Source: Hyphomonas sp. (GTDB lineage Bacteria > Pseudomonadota > Alphaproteobacteria > Caulobacterales > Hyphomonadaceae). From it: 64,000 bases of DNA. Made by a program: the position numbers and the translations under genes. Position 1 is the stretch's first letter; each line of letters starts with the position of its first letter. The DNA lies in NCBI RefSeq assembly GCF_013823385.1, contig NZ_PNMA01000009.1:1-64000 (forward strand), in the 5' to 3' direction. Below are positions 30,413-40,034 of the stretch, piece after piece. The notes under the pieces were generated by a model. That model searched no databases, was not told the DNA's origin, and saw only the letters and a program-made list of their open reading frames with translations.

Positions 30413-31957
30413 ATGCAACATCGCCTGAAATACCTGCCCGTCCTGCTTCCGCTGCTGGCGGCTGCCTGCGCGGCCACGCCCGAAGCGCCACAGTTCGCCG
30501 AAGCCGGGGCTGCCACCCCGGCAGCTGAAGAGGCGGGGCCCCTGTTGCCCTTCGTTTCGGTTCAGCCGGAACTCTTCGGGGAAGCCGGATCCCTCTCCAA
30601 TGCCTGGGCCGATTTTGACGGTGACGGTCAGCTTGATCTTGCTGTTTCCGTCAAAGGCGGTGCAATCCGGCTCTACAGGCAGGAGAATGGCGTCTTCACC
30701 AGCGTTGGCGAAGCGCTTGGCCTGCCTGTGTCCGGTCCGGAATTCCGTGGGCTGAGCTGGGGCGATTTCAATGGCGATGGCTATCCCGACCTCATGGCCG
30801 GCGCGACCTCGCCACAGGAACTCAGCCGCGTTTTCCGCAACGAGGCCGGAAAGGGGTTCACCGATGTCGCGCCTGAGATCGGCCTGACGATCCCCGGCCG
30901 ATCGGCCCGCCAGACCAACTGGATCGACTATGACAATGATGGCGATCTGGATGTCTATTCGGCAAACCGCGCCGGTGGGAACAAGCTTTATCAGAATACA
31001 GACGGCCTCTTCACCGAAGTCTTCATGGGCGAAGGGCCGAGCGATGAGCGCCCCACGGTGGGTGCCTGCTGGTTTGACTACGATCAGGATGGCAGGATTG
31101 ACCTCTTCCTGACAAACCAGTCCGGCGCGGAAGATGCCGTCTGGCGCAATGAGGGTAAGGGCTTCACCGATGTTGCCGCCAGTATCGGCATCGAGACGTC
31201 CGGGCGTACACAGCAGGAAGGCGGCGTTGGCTGCGCTGTTGGCGACTTCGACAATGACGGCCTGCTCGACGTCTATTTCATCAATTACGGCCCCAACAAG
31301 CTCTATCGCAACACGGGCGATGGAAGGTTGGAGGATGTCACCGACACCTTCGGCCTGGCCGAGCCTGACCATGCCGTGGGCGGTGATTGGGGCGATTTCA
31401 ACAATGATGGATATCTCGATCTGTTCGTGGTCGGCTATGAGGGGCCCCCCGGCGAGCAGGTTCCGGTCAACTATCTCTATCTCAATGACGGCAAGGGCGG
31501 GTTTGCCAATATCCTGCCACTCGACCACCCCATGAATGCCGGCGATCATGGCGCGATCTGGGTGGATTATGATCTCGATGGCGCGCTCGACCTGTCGCTG
31601 ACCGATGGGTATGGCCCGGAGGGCGGGCATTTCGTGTTCCGCAATACGCTGGGCGGCAAGGCGGCCGGCCGGGCGCTGAATGTCATGGTGCTGAACAAAT
31701 CCGGCCTGGGTGTTGTACCGGGGGCTGAGGTTCGCCTCTATGACGCGAGCGGCAACATCCTTGCCACACGCCTGGTGCATACGGGCGGAGGCTACAATGC
31801 CCAGAGCGCCATACCGGTGCATTTCGGCCTGAAGGATCTCCGCCCGGTCACGGTCGAGGTAACCTTCCTGACGCCCGAAGGCCGCGTGACCCAGTCCATA
31901 CAGGGTGTGGACCCGGCCGAATGGGCCGGAAAGGCGTTTGTGGTTCAGCAACAATGA
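30413..31957 (+). CDS. CRTAC1-like FG-GAP/VCBS-repeat lipoprotein with ASPIC/UnbV-like C-terminus
   Basis: Lipobox 'LLAAACAA'; repeated 'DFDGDGxLDL' / 'DFNGDGYPDLMAG' / 'DYDNDGDLDVY' motifs; C-terminal 'GAEVRLYDASGNILATRLVHTGGGYNAQSAIPVHFGL'. Confidence 0.9.
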   Translation: MQHRLKYLPVLLPLLAAACAATPEAPQFAEAGAATPAAEEAGPLLPFVSVQPELFGEAGSLSNAWADFDGDGQLDLAVSVKGGAIRLYRQENGVFTSVGEALGLPVSGPEFRGLSWGDFNGDGYPDLMAGATSPQELSRVFRNEAGKGFTDVAPEIGLTIPGRSARQTNWIDYDNDGDLDVYSANRAGGNKLYQNTDGLFTEVFMGEGPSDERPTVGACWFDYDQDGRIDLFLTNQSGAEDAVWRNEGKGFTDVAASIGIETSGRTQQEGGVGCAVGDFDNDGLLDVYFINYGPNKLYRNTGDGRLEDVTDTFGLAEPDHAVGGDWGDFNNDGYLDLFVVGYEGPPGEQVPVNYLYLNDGKGGFANILPLDHPMNAGDHGAIWVDYDLDGALDLSLTDGYGPEGGHFVFRNTLGGKAAGRALNVMVLNKSGLGVVPGAEVRLYDASGNILATRLVHTGGGYNAQSAIPVHFGLKDLRPVTVEVTFLTPEGRVTQSIQGVDPAEWAGKAFVVQQQ

Positions 31958-32026
31958 TAGACGAAGGCTGAGCCGGTTTCTGAACCGCTCGCGGGTTTTC
32001 ACGGCCGGGGAACTGGTGGCGCTGGG

Positions 32027-32965
32027 CTAGTCGCGCGCTGTTGGCAAGCCGGGCTGGCCGGCCTGGTCGGGATGGGCAGCGATATAGGCCTGTTTGAGCT
32101 CTGCGGAGCGGTTGTGGCGTCCCTCCGGGCTCCAGCCGGGCGCATTGACCGCGCGGCCCAGCCAGCGCCAGGGGCGCAGGCCATCGCGGGCGCAATCGGT
32201 CAGGAAGCCGCCGAGTTCGTGGAAGGCGATGGTGACGGGATTGTGCGTGGTCAGCTGTCTGACGATGCCATAGCTCGGCTTGTCATCCTCCCGCTCGGGC
32301 ACGAAGGTGCCGAACATCTTGTCCCAGATGATGAAGACGCCGGCATAGTTCGTATCCAGATAACGCGGATTGGTGGCGTGGTGGACGCGGTGGTGGGAGG
32401 GGGTGTTCATCACCGCCTCGAACCAGCGGGGCATCTTGCCGACCGCCTCTGTATGTATCCAGAACTGGTAGATGAGGTTCAGCCCGCCCGCGAGAGCGAG
32501 GACGTAGGGGTGGAAGCCGAGCCAGACCAGCGGCAGGCCGACGAGGATGAGCCCGGTGAACGGGCCGAACCAGGGCTGGCGCAGGGCGGTCGTCAGGTTG
32601 TAGTGGCGGGAGGAATGGTGCGTCACATGCTCCATCCAGAACCAGCGCATGCGGTGGGCGAAGCGGTGTTTCCAGTAATAGATGAAGTCATACGCCACGA
32701 AGCAGAGGGCAAAGCTCCACCAGGTGAGCGGGATGGTCATTATACGGAACGGCCAGGCGAGCATCATCATCCAGAGGGCGATGGTGGCCGTGAGGGTGTT
32801 GACCACGACATTGCCGAGCCCCATCGCCATGGAGGCGAGGGCGTCCTTCGTTTCATAGCGGCCCCTGGCGCGTCCGGTTTTGACCGCCCACCATTCCCAG
32901 GCCACCGAGGCCACGAAGACCGGGGCGGCAAGGGCGGTGACATCCGGGAAGGGCGTGAAGTCCAC
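32027..32965 (-). CDS. Sterol desaturase/fatty acid hydroxylase family protein
   Basis: His-rich motifs 'KHRFAHRMRWFWMEHVTHHSSRHYN', 'HTEAVG', 'NTPSHHRVHHATNPRYLDTNYAGVFIIWDKMFGTF'. Confidence 0.92.
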   Translation of the reverse strand: MDFTPFPDVTALAAPVFVASVAWEWWAVKTGRARGRYETKDALASMAMGLGNVVVNTLTATIALWMMMLAWPFRIMTIPLTWWSFALCFVAYDFIYYWKHRFAHRMRWFWMEHVTHHSSRHYNLTTALRQPWFGPFTGLILVGLPLVWLGFHPYVLALAGGLNLIYQFWIHTEAVGKMPRWFEAVMNTPSHHRVHHATNPRYLDTNYAGVFIIWDKMFGTFVPEREDDKPSYGIVRQLTTHNPVTIAFHELGGFLTDCARDGLRPWRWLGRAVNAPGWSPEGRHNRSAELKQAYIAAHPDQAGQPGLPTARD

Positions 32966-32978
32966 GGGGCGGTGATCC

Positions 32979-34283
32979 TTAGAAGGACGAAGCCTGAGGC
33001 ACGCCGCCCTGTTTGTAGACGACGCCGCCCTTCATCACGAAATCGACATTGGCGAGGCGTTGCATGTCGGCCAGCGGATCAGCGGTGACGGCCACGAAGT
33101 CTGCCTTGCAGCCAACGTCTCCGCAGCCGACTTCGCCGGACCTGCCGAGGGCTTCGGCGGCGAAGGAGGTGCCCGCGCGCAGGGCCTGCATCGGCGTCAT
33201 GCCGAAGGTGACCATGCGGGAGAACTGGTTGCCGTTGAGGCCGTGGGGATAGACCCCGGCATCCGACCCGAACACGACCTTGGCGCCGGCCTTGACGGCG
33301 GCGGAGAAGCTCGCCCGCTGGCGCGCCGAGATGGAGCGTTCCTTGGCGAGCGATTCTTCCAGGAGGCCATTCTTGGCGCCTTCGGAGAGGATGTATTCGG
33401 TGTTGTAGATGTCCATCGAGAGGTAGGTGCCATGCTCGACGGCGAGCTGGATGGTGGCCTCGTCCATGATCGAGCCATGCTCGACCGTGTCGACGCCGGC
33501 GAGGATCGCGTTGCGGATGCCGACCGTGCCGTGGGCGTGGCTGGCGACTTTCAGGCCGCGGGCGTGGGCCTCTTCGACGATGGCTTCGATCTCTTCGATG
33601 GTGCCCTGGGCGGCGCCGAGCGCCGTGCCCTTGGAGAGGACGCCGCCCGTGGAGCAGGTCTTGATCAGGTCGACACCATACTTGATGTTCTCGCGGACCT
33701 TGGCGCGCATTTCCCAGGGGCCGTTGGCGACGCCTTCGCCCTTCAGGCGGTATTCTGAGGGCAGGAGGTTCATATCCGAACAGTGGCCGCCGGTGATTCC
33801 GACTGGCGGGCCGGAGACGAGAAGGCGCGGGCCGGGCACTTCGCCCGCCTCGATGGCGTCGCGCAGGGCCACATCGCCATAGCTTTCGGCGCCGAGATTG
33901 CGGACCGTGGTGAAGCCGGCGAGCAGGGTCTTGCGGGCATTCTTGACGCCCTTGATGGCCATCCGCTCATCCGAAAGGCTCAGGGAGTAATACGGGCCGT
34001 CTTCCGCGTCGCTGGTGAGGTGGACGTGCATGTCGATGAAGCCGGGCATCAGATACGCCTGGCCGAGATCGACCGTTTTGGCGCCGCGCGGGGCTTTGAG
34101 GCTGGCCCTGGTGCCGCGCTGGGTGACGGCGCCGTTCTCGATCACGAAGGCGGCGTCGCGCACGGTCTCGCCGGAAACAGGGTCGATGAAATGGCCGGCG
34201 GTCAGGTAGACCGTTTCGGCGGCAGCGGGGCTGGCGGCAAGGGTGAGGGCTGCGGCAGCAGCAGCGAGGGCGCGAAGGATCAT
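32979..34283 (-). CDS. Exported amidohydrolase family protein
   Basis: Signal peptide; 'LMPGFIDMHVHLT', 'VASHAHGTVGIRNAILAGVDTVEHGS', 'VVFGSDAGVYPHG'. Confidence 0.92.
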   Translation of the reverse strand: MILRALAAAAAALTLAASPAAAETVYLTAGHFIDPVSGETVRDAAFVIENGAVTQRGTRASLKAPRGAKTVDLGQAYLMPGFIDMHVHLTSDAEDGPYYSLSLSDERMAIKGVKNARKTLLAGFTTVRNLGAESYGDVALRDAIEAGEVPGPRLLVSGPPVGITGGHCSDMNLLPSEYRLKGEGVANGPWEMRAKVRENIKYGVDLIKTCSTGGVLSKGTALGAAQGTIEEIEAIVEEAHARGLKVASHAHGTVGIRNAILAGVDTVEHGSIMDEATIQLAVEHGTYLSMDIYNTEYILSEGAKNGLLEESLAKERSISARQRASFSAAVKAGAKVVFGSDAGVYPHGLNGNQFSRMVTFGMTPMQALRAGTSFAAEALGRSGEVGCGDVGCKADFVAVTADPLADMQRLANVDFVMKGGVVYKQGGVPQASSF

Positions 34284-34431
34284 GGCCGGGCGATTCCTGT
34301 ATCTTTCGTCATGCGTCGTGTCTGTTGTGGGGCGCGGGGGGCGCTCGCGTCAAGCACCCCGGCACGCTTGACGGACGTTAGGGAAGGCGGGCCTTCTCGG
34401 GCGGGAAACACATCACTGGAGGAGACCGACG

Positions 34432-35340
34432 ATGGCCAGACCCAAGGAATTCAAGGAAATCATTCTCGACATCGAGGACGGCATCGCCACCCTCACCCTG
34501 CACCGCCCGGACAATATGAACGCCTTCACCGGCACCATGATGTACGAGATGATCGAGGCCTTCGACATTACCGACGCCAATGACGACGTGAAGGTGGTGA
34601 TCGTGACCGGGCATGGCGACCGGGCCTTCTGCGCCGGGGCCGACCTTTCGGCGGGCGCCAAGACGTTCGACTATGACGCCCGCGCGGGCGACGGCGAGAA
34701 GGGCCGGACCGAATCGGTGGACATCCAGCGTGATGGCGGCGGGCGCGTGACCCTGCGCATCTTCCAGAGCCTGAAGCCTGTGATCGGCGCGATCAATGGC
34801 GCGGCGGTGGGCATTGGCGTGACGATGCAGCTGCCGATGGATATCCGCATTGCGTCTGACAAGGCGCGGTTTGGCTTTGTGTTCAACCGCCGGGGCATCA
34901 ACCCGGAGGCCGCTTCCAGCTGGTTCCTGCCGCGCCTTGTGGGCATCCAGCAGGCGCTGGAATGGTGCTATACCGGCCGCGTGTTCCCGGCCGATGAAGC
35001 GCTGAAGGGCGGGCTGGTTTCCCGTGTTGTTCCGCATGCGGAGCTGATGAATGAAGCGCGCGCGCTGGCCAGGGAGATTGCCGAGAATACCGCGCCGGTT
35101 TCCAACGCCCTGACGCGGCAGATGATGTGGCGGATGCTGGGCGCGAGCCATCCGATGGAGGCCCATATCGTGGATTCGGCCGCCATCTATACCCGCGGCA
35201 AGACGCCGGACGCGAAAGAGGGCGTGATGAGCTTCCTGGAGAAGCGCACGCCGACCTATCCGGTGAAGGTTTCCGACGGGATGCCGGGCTTCTTCCCCTG
35301 GTGGGACGAGCCGGAATTTGAATGGATCGGCAACAAGTGA
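34432..35340 (+). CDS. Enoyl-CoA hydratase/crotonase family protein
   Basis: 'IATLTLHRPDNMNAFTGTMMYEM', 'VVIVTGHGDRAFCAGADLS', 'IGAINGAAVGIGVTMQLPMDIRIASDKARFGFVF'. Confidence 0.93.
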   Translation: MARPKEFKEIILDIEDGIATLTLHRPDNMNAFTGTMMYEMIEAFDITDANDDVKVVIVTGHGDRAFCAGADLSAGAKTFDYDARAGDGEKGRTESVDIQRDGGGRVTLRIFQSLKPVIGAINGAAVGIGVTMQLPMDIRIASDKARFGFVFNRRGINPEAASSWFLPRLVGIQQALEWCYTGRVFPADEALKGGLVSRVVPHAELMNEARALAREIAENTAPVSNALTRQMMWRMLGASHPMEAHIVDSAAIYTRGKTPDAKEGVMSFLEKRTPTYPVKVSDGMPGFFPWWDEPEFEWIGNK

Positions 35341-35367
35341 TGCTGGCCGGCGAGGGGCGATAAGACC

Positions 35368-35853
35368 ATGCAGACACTATTGCCCCTTGCCGCCGAGGTT
35401 GGCGACATTCTGAAGGCGCGGCGGGAGACTGTCGCGATTTCGGAATCCTCCGCTGGCGGACTGATCTCCGCCGCCCTGCTGGCCGCGCCGGGCGCTTCGC
35501 GCTATTACCGGGGCGGCGGGGTGATCTATACGCCGCAGGCCTTTCGCGGCCTTCTGGGGCTGACCCGGGAAGACCTGGGCGACAAACGCTCGTCCACCGA
35601 GCCTTATGCCAGGATGCTGGCCGGGCGCATCCGGGAATTGCTGGAGGCCGATTGGGGGCTGTGCGAGACGGGCGCTTCGGGGCCCACGGGCAATATGTAT
35701 GGCGACGATGCGGGGCATACCTGCGTGGCGCTGGCGGGGCCGGGCGGCGTGATCGTGTCGCGCACGCTGGAGACGGGGATATCTGACCGGGAAGCGAACA
35801 TGCGCCTGTTTGCGGCCGAGGCGCTGGACCTGCTGAAGGGCGGGCTCGGCTGA
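35368..35853 (+). CDS. CinA-family nicotinamide-nucleotide amidohydrolase
   Basis: 'TVAISESSAGGLISAALLAAPGASRYYRGGGVIYT', 'GASGPTGN'. Confidence 0.88.
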   Translation: MQTLLPLAAEVGDILKARRETVAISESSAGGLISAALLAAPGASRYYRGGGVIYTPQAFRGLLGLTREDLGDKRSSTEPYARMLAGRIRELLEADWGLCETGASGPTGNMYGDDAGHTCVALAGPGGVIVSRTLETGISDREANMRLFAAEALDLLKGGLG

Positions 35854-35910
35854 GGCTGGCGGCGGCGGGCTGCTATTCAGTCAAACACACGCCTCTTTCT
35901 CTTTCGTCTT

Positions 35911-36066
35911 CCCGGGATTTGCGAAAGCAAATGCCCGGGATCCAGCGCAAGCGAGAAGGTCTGGGTCCCGGTCTTCGCCTGCGGCGAAACCGGGATGACG
36001 CCACATGTGATGTGCGCATGCGGAGCGTTCAGGAGATGGGCCCTCAGATGGCCTACGGCCATCGAG
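35911..36066. repeat. Composite of intergenic palindromes (REP-like)
   Basis: CCCGGGATTTGC-GAAA-GCAAATGCCCGGG (35911-35939); CCCGGTCTTCGCC-TGC-GGCGAAACCGGG (35967-35994); GATGGCC-TAC-GGCCATC (near 36047-36063). Confidence 0.7.
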
Positions 36067-36180
36067 GGTGACGATGGAGGGGAGAGGGCGGGATATGCCT
36101 GCGCGATCTGACTTGCGCACAAACGCCTTTATCCTCCCTCGCTGGGCGGGGGAGGTGATCGGCTGGCGAGGCGGGGATGT

Positions 36181-36885
36181 TCAGGATGTGTTGGGGAGCG
36201 CCCTGGCGCGGGCGGCCTGGGTCAGTTCCTTCAGGAGGCTGATGGTATTTTCGCCCAGGGATCTGCTGACGCCGGGGATCTTGACGGGGGCCAGTGCCCT
36301 GGCGGCATCGGCGGCAGAGCGCGCGCGGCGGCGGAGCCAGCGGCGGGCATAGGGGGCCGGATCGTCATAGGCAGCGCGCAGCGCCTGGAAGCGGCGGTGA
36401 AAGGCAGCGGCAGGATCCTGCGGCGCGGGCGGCGGCCGGGCCGGCGCCGTGCGGGCGCGCAGGACAGACTCGGTGAGCAGCGTGATGCGGGGCATCAGGT
36501 CTTCTGAAAGATAATCCGTCTTGCGGTAGTGTGTGGGGCGCGGCTGAGGCTCGCTCATGCGGAAGAGGGGCGCGCGGGGGGCGGCCGGTTTGCCCTTGGC
36601 CGCTGCTGCAGGCTGGCGGGCAGCTTTGGAAGGGGCCCGGGCAGGCGCCGGGGGCGGCAGCTTGGTGGCGATCAGGAGGATGGCGCGGCGCAGGGCGGCT
36701 TCGGCAGGCAGCAGCGCGCGGCGCATCAGATAGCCGGCAGCCCGCGCATCGAGCGGAGTATCGCCCAGCCGCTCCAGCGCAGTGTCGATAAAGCCGATCA
36801 GACCAAGAATGAAATACCGCGCCCTTCCCAGAAGGTCGTTCAGGATGTCGAGGTCATCCGCAGGCTGAAAGGGCGTGTCATCCAT
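36181..36885 (-). CDS. Hypothetical protein
   Basis: 234-aa ORF, Ala/Pro-rich centre; 'MDDTPFQPADDLDILNDLLGRARYFILGLIGFIDTALERLGDTPLDARAAGYLMRRALLPAEAALRRAILLIATKL'. Confidence 0.7.
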   Translation of the reverse strand: MDDTPFQPADDLDILNDLLGRARYFILGLIGFIDTALERLGDTPLDARAAGYLMRRALLPAEAALRRAILLIATKLPPPAPARAPSKAARQPAAAAKGKPAAPRAPLFRMSEPQPRPTHYRKTDYLSEDLMPRITLLTESVLRARTAPARPPPAPQDPAAAFHRRFQALRAAYDDPAPYARRWLRRRARSAADAARALAPVKIPGVSRSLGENTISLLKELTQAARARALPNTS

Positions 36886-37003
36886 GCCGGGAAGAATAGC
36901 ATGGCCGCAGAGGGGGTGGACAAGTTGGCCGGAATTTCTTTCAAGGGGTTGAAAGAGTTGAGGTTTTTGTCGGGATTTTGGGGGATAAGAGGGCGCGCCG
37001 CTT

Positions 37004-37063
37004 CATCCTTCGGCTTCGCTCATCCTTCGGCTTCGCTCATCCTTCGGCTTCGCTCAGGATGAG
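37004..37063. repeat. Three tandem 17-bp repeats CATCCTTCGGCTTCGCT, the last forming a hairpin
   Basis: Exact copies at 37004, 37021 and 37038, then CAGGATGAG; CTCATCCT/AGGATGAG stem at 37036-37063. Confidence 0.9.
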
Positions 37064-37157
37064 TATTGTGGGGGGCCTGGCGAGATCCCCGCCTTCGCGG
37101 GGATGAGCGGGAAGGGGGAGGGGATGAGCGGAAAGGGGGGGAGGGGGAGCTTGGCCG

Positions 37158-38660
37158 CTATTCGTAGACGTCTTCGCCCATTCGGGATTTGTCGAGGTCT
37201 CCGAAGCGGGTGACGTTGGCGTCGAAGGCGAGCTTGACTGTGCCGATGGGGCCGTGGCGCTGTTTGGAGACGATGACTTCGGCGGTGCCGTAGACCTGGT
37301 CCATCCGGGCGCGCCAGGCGTTCCATTTTTCGTTCGAGGTCGGATCGTTCGGGTCGGCGGGCGGCTCTGTCCGCGCGAGATAGTATTCCTCACGGAACAC
37401 GAACATCACGATGTCGGCGTCCTGCTCGATCGAGCCGGATTCGCGCAGGTCTGACAGCTGCGGGCGCTTGTCGTCGCGCTGTTCCACCGCGCGGGAGAGC
37501 TGGGACAGGGCGACGATGGGGACGTTGAGATCCTTGGCGAGGGCCTTGAGCGCCGTGGTGATCTGGGTGACTTCCTGCACGCGGTTGGTCTGGCCGCCGG
37601 AGCTGGAGACCGTGATCAGCTGCAGATAGTCGATCACGATCATGTCGAGGCCGACCGAGCGCTGCAGGCGGCGGGCGCGGGCGGTCAGCTCACTGATGGA
37701 AATGCCGCCGGTATCATCGATATAGAGGGGCAGGTTCTGCAGCTCGGCGGTGGCTTCGACGAGTTGTTCAAAGTCTGCCTTGGTGAGGTCGCCCTGGCGG
37801 ATGCGGTGAGCGTTGATGCCGGTGCGTTCGGCGAGGATACGGGTGGCGAGCTGCTCGTTCGACATCTCGAGCGAGAAGAAGGCCACGACCGCGCCGTCCA
37901 TCGTCTTCTTCGAGCCGTCTTCCTGGGTTTCGTATTTGTAGGCGGCGGCCGCATTGTAGGCAATGTTGGTGGCGAGCGAGGTTTTGCCCATCGAGGGGCG
38001 GCCGGCGAGGATCAGAAGGTCAGACCGGTGGAAGCCGCCAAGCTGGCTGTCGAGATCGCGCAGGCCGGTGGGGATGCCGGCAATCTTGCCGCCGCGCTTG
38101 AAGGCGGCTTCGGCGGTGATCAGCGATTCGGCGAGGGCTTCGGCGAAGCTGGAGAAGCCGCGTTCGGCGCTGCCGCGTTCGGCCAGATCGAAGAGGGCCC
38201 GCTCGGCCTTGTTGATGAGGACCGAGCCAGTGTCGTCGGGCTCCGGCATGATCGCCTGGGACTGGATCGTGCCGCCGACATTGATGAGTTCGCGCCGGAT
38301 GGCGAGGTCGCGGATGATGCGGGCATAATCCTTGACCTCCGGCCCAAAGGCGGCCGCTTCCAGCAGGTCTACGAGGTATTTTGCGCCGCCGATCTCGGCG
38401 AGCTTTTCGCGCTGCTCGAAATATTCGCGCAGGGTGACGCCGTCGGCCACCCGGCCGGTCTGGATCATGTTGGAGGCGACGGCGTACACCTCGCGGTGGG
38501 CGGGGGCGTAGAAATCGTTCGCGGTGAGGATGTCGGCGATGAACTGGTAGACGTTGTTGTCGAACAGGATCGCGCCGAGCACGGCGGCTTCGGCGGCAAG
38601 GTTGTTGGGCGGCGTGATCGCGCTGCTTCCCGGCTTTTGCTCAGACATTGGCACCCCCAT
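37158..38660 (-). CDS. dnaB: Replicative DNA helicase DnaB
   Basis: 'LPPNN' type N-terminus, 'LLILAGRPSMGKTSLATNIAYNAA', 'MIVIDYLQLI', 'LSQLSRAVEQRDDKRPQLSDLRESGSIEQDADIVMFVFREEYY'. Confidence 0.97.
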   Translation of the reverse strand: MGVPMSEQKPGSSAITPPNNLAAEAAVLGAILFDNNVYQFIADILTANDFYAPAHREVYAVASNMIQTGRVADGVTLREYFEQREKLAEIGGAKYLVDLLEAAAFGPEVKDYARIIRDLAIRRELINVGGTIQSQAIMPEPDDTGSVLINKAERALFDLAERGSAERGFSSFAEALAESLITAEAAFKRGGKIAGIPTGLRDLDSQLGGFHRSDLLILAGRPSMGKTSLATNIAYNAAAAYKYETQEDGSKKTMDGAVVAFFSLEMSNEQLATRILAERTGINAHRIRQGDLTKADFEQLVEATAELQNLPLYIDDTGGISISELTARARRLQRSVGLDMIVIDYLQLITVSSSGGQTNRVQEVTQITTALKALAKDLNVPIVALSQLSRAVEQRDDKRPQLSDLRESGSIEQDADIVMFVFREEYYLARTEPPADPNDPTSNEKWNAWRARMDQVYGTAEVIVSKQRHGPIGTVKLAFDANVTRFGDLDKSRMGEDVYE

Positions 38661-38762
38661 GGCGCAAACGTTTACTATAGCGGGCCGGGCCGGTTTTGCG
38701 ACTCGCCGAAGCAGGTTGGGGCCGAATTCCCTCAGCGTTTCCCCAGCCTTTGGGGCAAAGAA

Positions 38763-38790
38763 AAACGGCGGCCCGTGAGAGCCGCCGTTT
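38763..38790 (-). terminator. Rho-independent terminator downstream of rplI
   Basis: AAACGGCGGC...GCCGCCGTTT perfect 10-bp stem; A-rich run on + (T-tract on -) at the 3' end of the rplI transcript. Confidence 0.85.
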
Positions 38791-38819
38791 GGATTGTGTG
38801 GCCGTGGCCGGGACGAAGA

Positions 38820-39404
38820 TTACTCTTCGTCGCCGCCCAGTTCTGCGCGTTCGGCAGCAGCAGCGGCGAGTTCGCCGGCCTGCTCGTCGGCCTGAGCCTG
38901 GTTGGCAGCCTGCAGCGCGGCGACGATGTCCTCGCCTTTTTCCTGACGCTCGGCCTCTTCGGTCGAGCGGGCCACGTTCACCTGAACTTTCACGCTGACT
39001 TCAGCGTGCAGGCGGACGGAGACTTCGGAAATGCCGATGGCCTTGATCGGCTTGTCGAGGCGAACCGCAGCGCGGTCGACCTTGTAGCCGGCAGCGTCAG
39101 CGGCTTCAGCGATGTCGCGGGCCGAGACAGACCCGTAGAGCTGGCCGGTTTCGCCAGCCTGACGGATCAGCACGAAGGTGGCACCTTCGAGTTTTTCCGC
39201 TTCGGTCTTTGCGGCGTCGCGGGCAGCGGCGTTGCGGGCTTCGATGGCTTCACGCTCGGCTTCGAACCGCTTGCGGTTCTTGTCGTTGGCGATCAGCGCC
39301 TTGCCTTGCGGGATGAGGAAGTTGCGCGCGAAGCCGTTCTTGACGCGGACTTCGTCACCGATCTTGCCGAGGCGGTCGATGCGCTCAAGGAGAATGACTT
39401 GCAT
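38820..39404 (-). CDS. rplI: 50S ribosomal protein L9
   Basis: 'MQVILLERIDRLGKIGDEVRVKNGFARNFLIPQGKA'. Confidence 0.97.
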   Translation of the reverse strand: MQVILLERIDRLGKIGDEVRVKNGFARNFLIPQGKALIANDKNRKRFEAEREAIEARNAAARDAAKTEAEKLEGATFVLIRQAGETGQLYGSVSARDIAEAADAAGYKVDRAAVRLDKPIKAIGISEVSVRLHAEVSVKVQVNVARSTEEAERQEKGEDIVAALQAANQAQADEQAGELAAAAAERAELGGDEE

Positions 39405-39416
39405 GGGGGTCTCTCC

Positions 39417-39674
39417 TTACTTCACTTCAAACGGAATCAGGGCCAGCATGCGGGCGCGTTTGATCGCCTGGGCAAGCTTGCGCTGGTTCTTGAGGTTTAC
39501 AGCCGTGATGCGGCTCGGCACGATTTTCCCTTTTTCAGAGATGTAGCGCTGAAGCAGTTTCACGTCTTTGTAATCGATTTCCTGTGCGTTCTGGCCGGTA
39601 AACGGGTCCACCTTGCGGCGGCGTCCGAACGGGCGGCGGGCAGGAATGTTCGTGATGTTGATTTTCTGTGCCAT
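39417..39674 (-). CDS. rpsR: 30S ribosomal protein S18
   Basis: '[49 protein letters not shown]'. Confidence 0.97.
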   Translation of the reverse strand: MAQKINITNIPARRPFGRRRKVDPFTGQNAQEIDYKDVKLLQRYISEKGKIVPSRITAVNLKNQRKLAQAIKRARMLALIPFEVK

Positions 39675-39692
39675 GTGTCGGTTTCCTTCCCG

Positions 39693-40034
39693 TTAGTCGC
39701 GCGGACGGCGCTCTTTGCGAGAGAGAACCGGCGAAGGCTCGTCGCTCAGCGTTTCAACGCGGACGGTCATGTAGCGCATGACATCTTCGGAAATGCGCTG
39801 GCGGCGTTCCAGTTCGTGGATCGCGTCGGCGGGGCCGTCGATGTTGATCAGGGAGTAGTGACCCTTGCGCTGTTTCTTGATCGGGTAGGCGAGGCTGCGA
39901 AGGCCCCAATACTCGGTCTTGCCGACAGTTGCGCCTTTTTCCTTGAGGAAGGTGGAAATCTCTTCGATGAAGGTTTCAACCTGGGCGGGCGAGATATCAG
40001 GCCGTGTGATCACGACGTGCTCGTATAGTGCCAT
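39693..40034 (-). CDS. rpsF: 30S ribosomal protein S6
   Basis: 'MALYEHVVITRPDISPAQVETFIEEISTFLKEKGATVGKTEYWGLRSLAYPIKKQRKGHYSLINIDG'; start trimmed from ORF 40067. Confidence 0.97.
   Translation of the reverse strand: MALYEHVVITRPDISPAQVETFIEEISTFLKEKGATVGKTEYWGLRSLAYPIKKQRKGHYSLINIDGPADAIHELERRQRISEDVMRYMTVRVETLSDEPSPVLSRKERRPRD

Noticed and set aside
29243-32002. 919-aa minus-strand ORF opposite the acylase and CRTAC1 genes
   Set aside because: Shadow ORF spanning two well-supported genes; no recognisable motif.
37004-37063. Possible CRISPR-like array
   Set aside because: Contiguous 17-mers with no spacers; no cas genes nearby. Treated as a tandem/REP repeat.
37764-40028. 754-aa plus-strand ORF opposite dnaB, rplI, rpsR and rpsF
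   Set aside because: Runs antisense through four conserved genes; not credible as coding.
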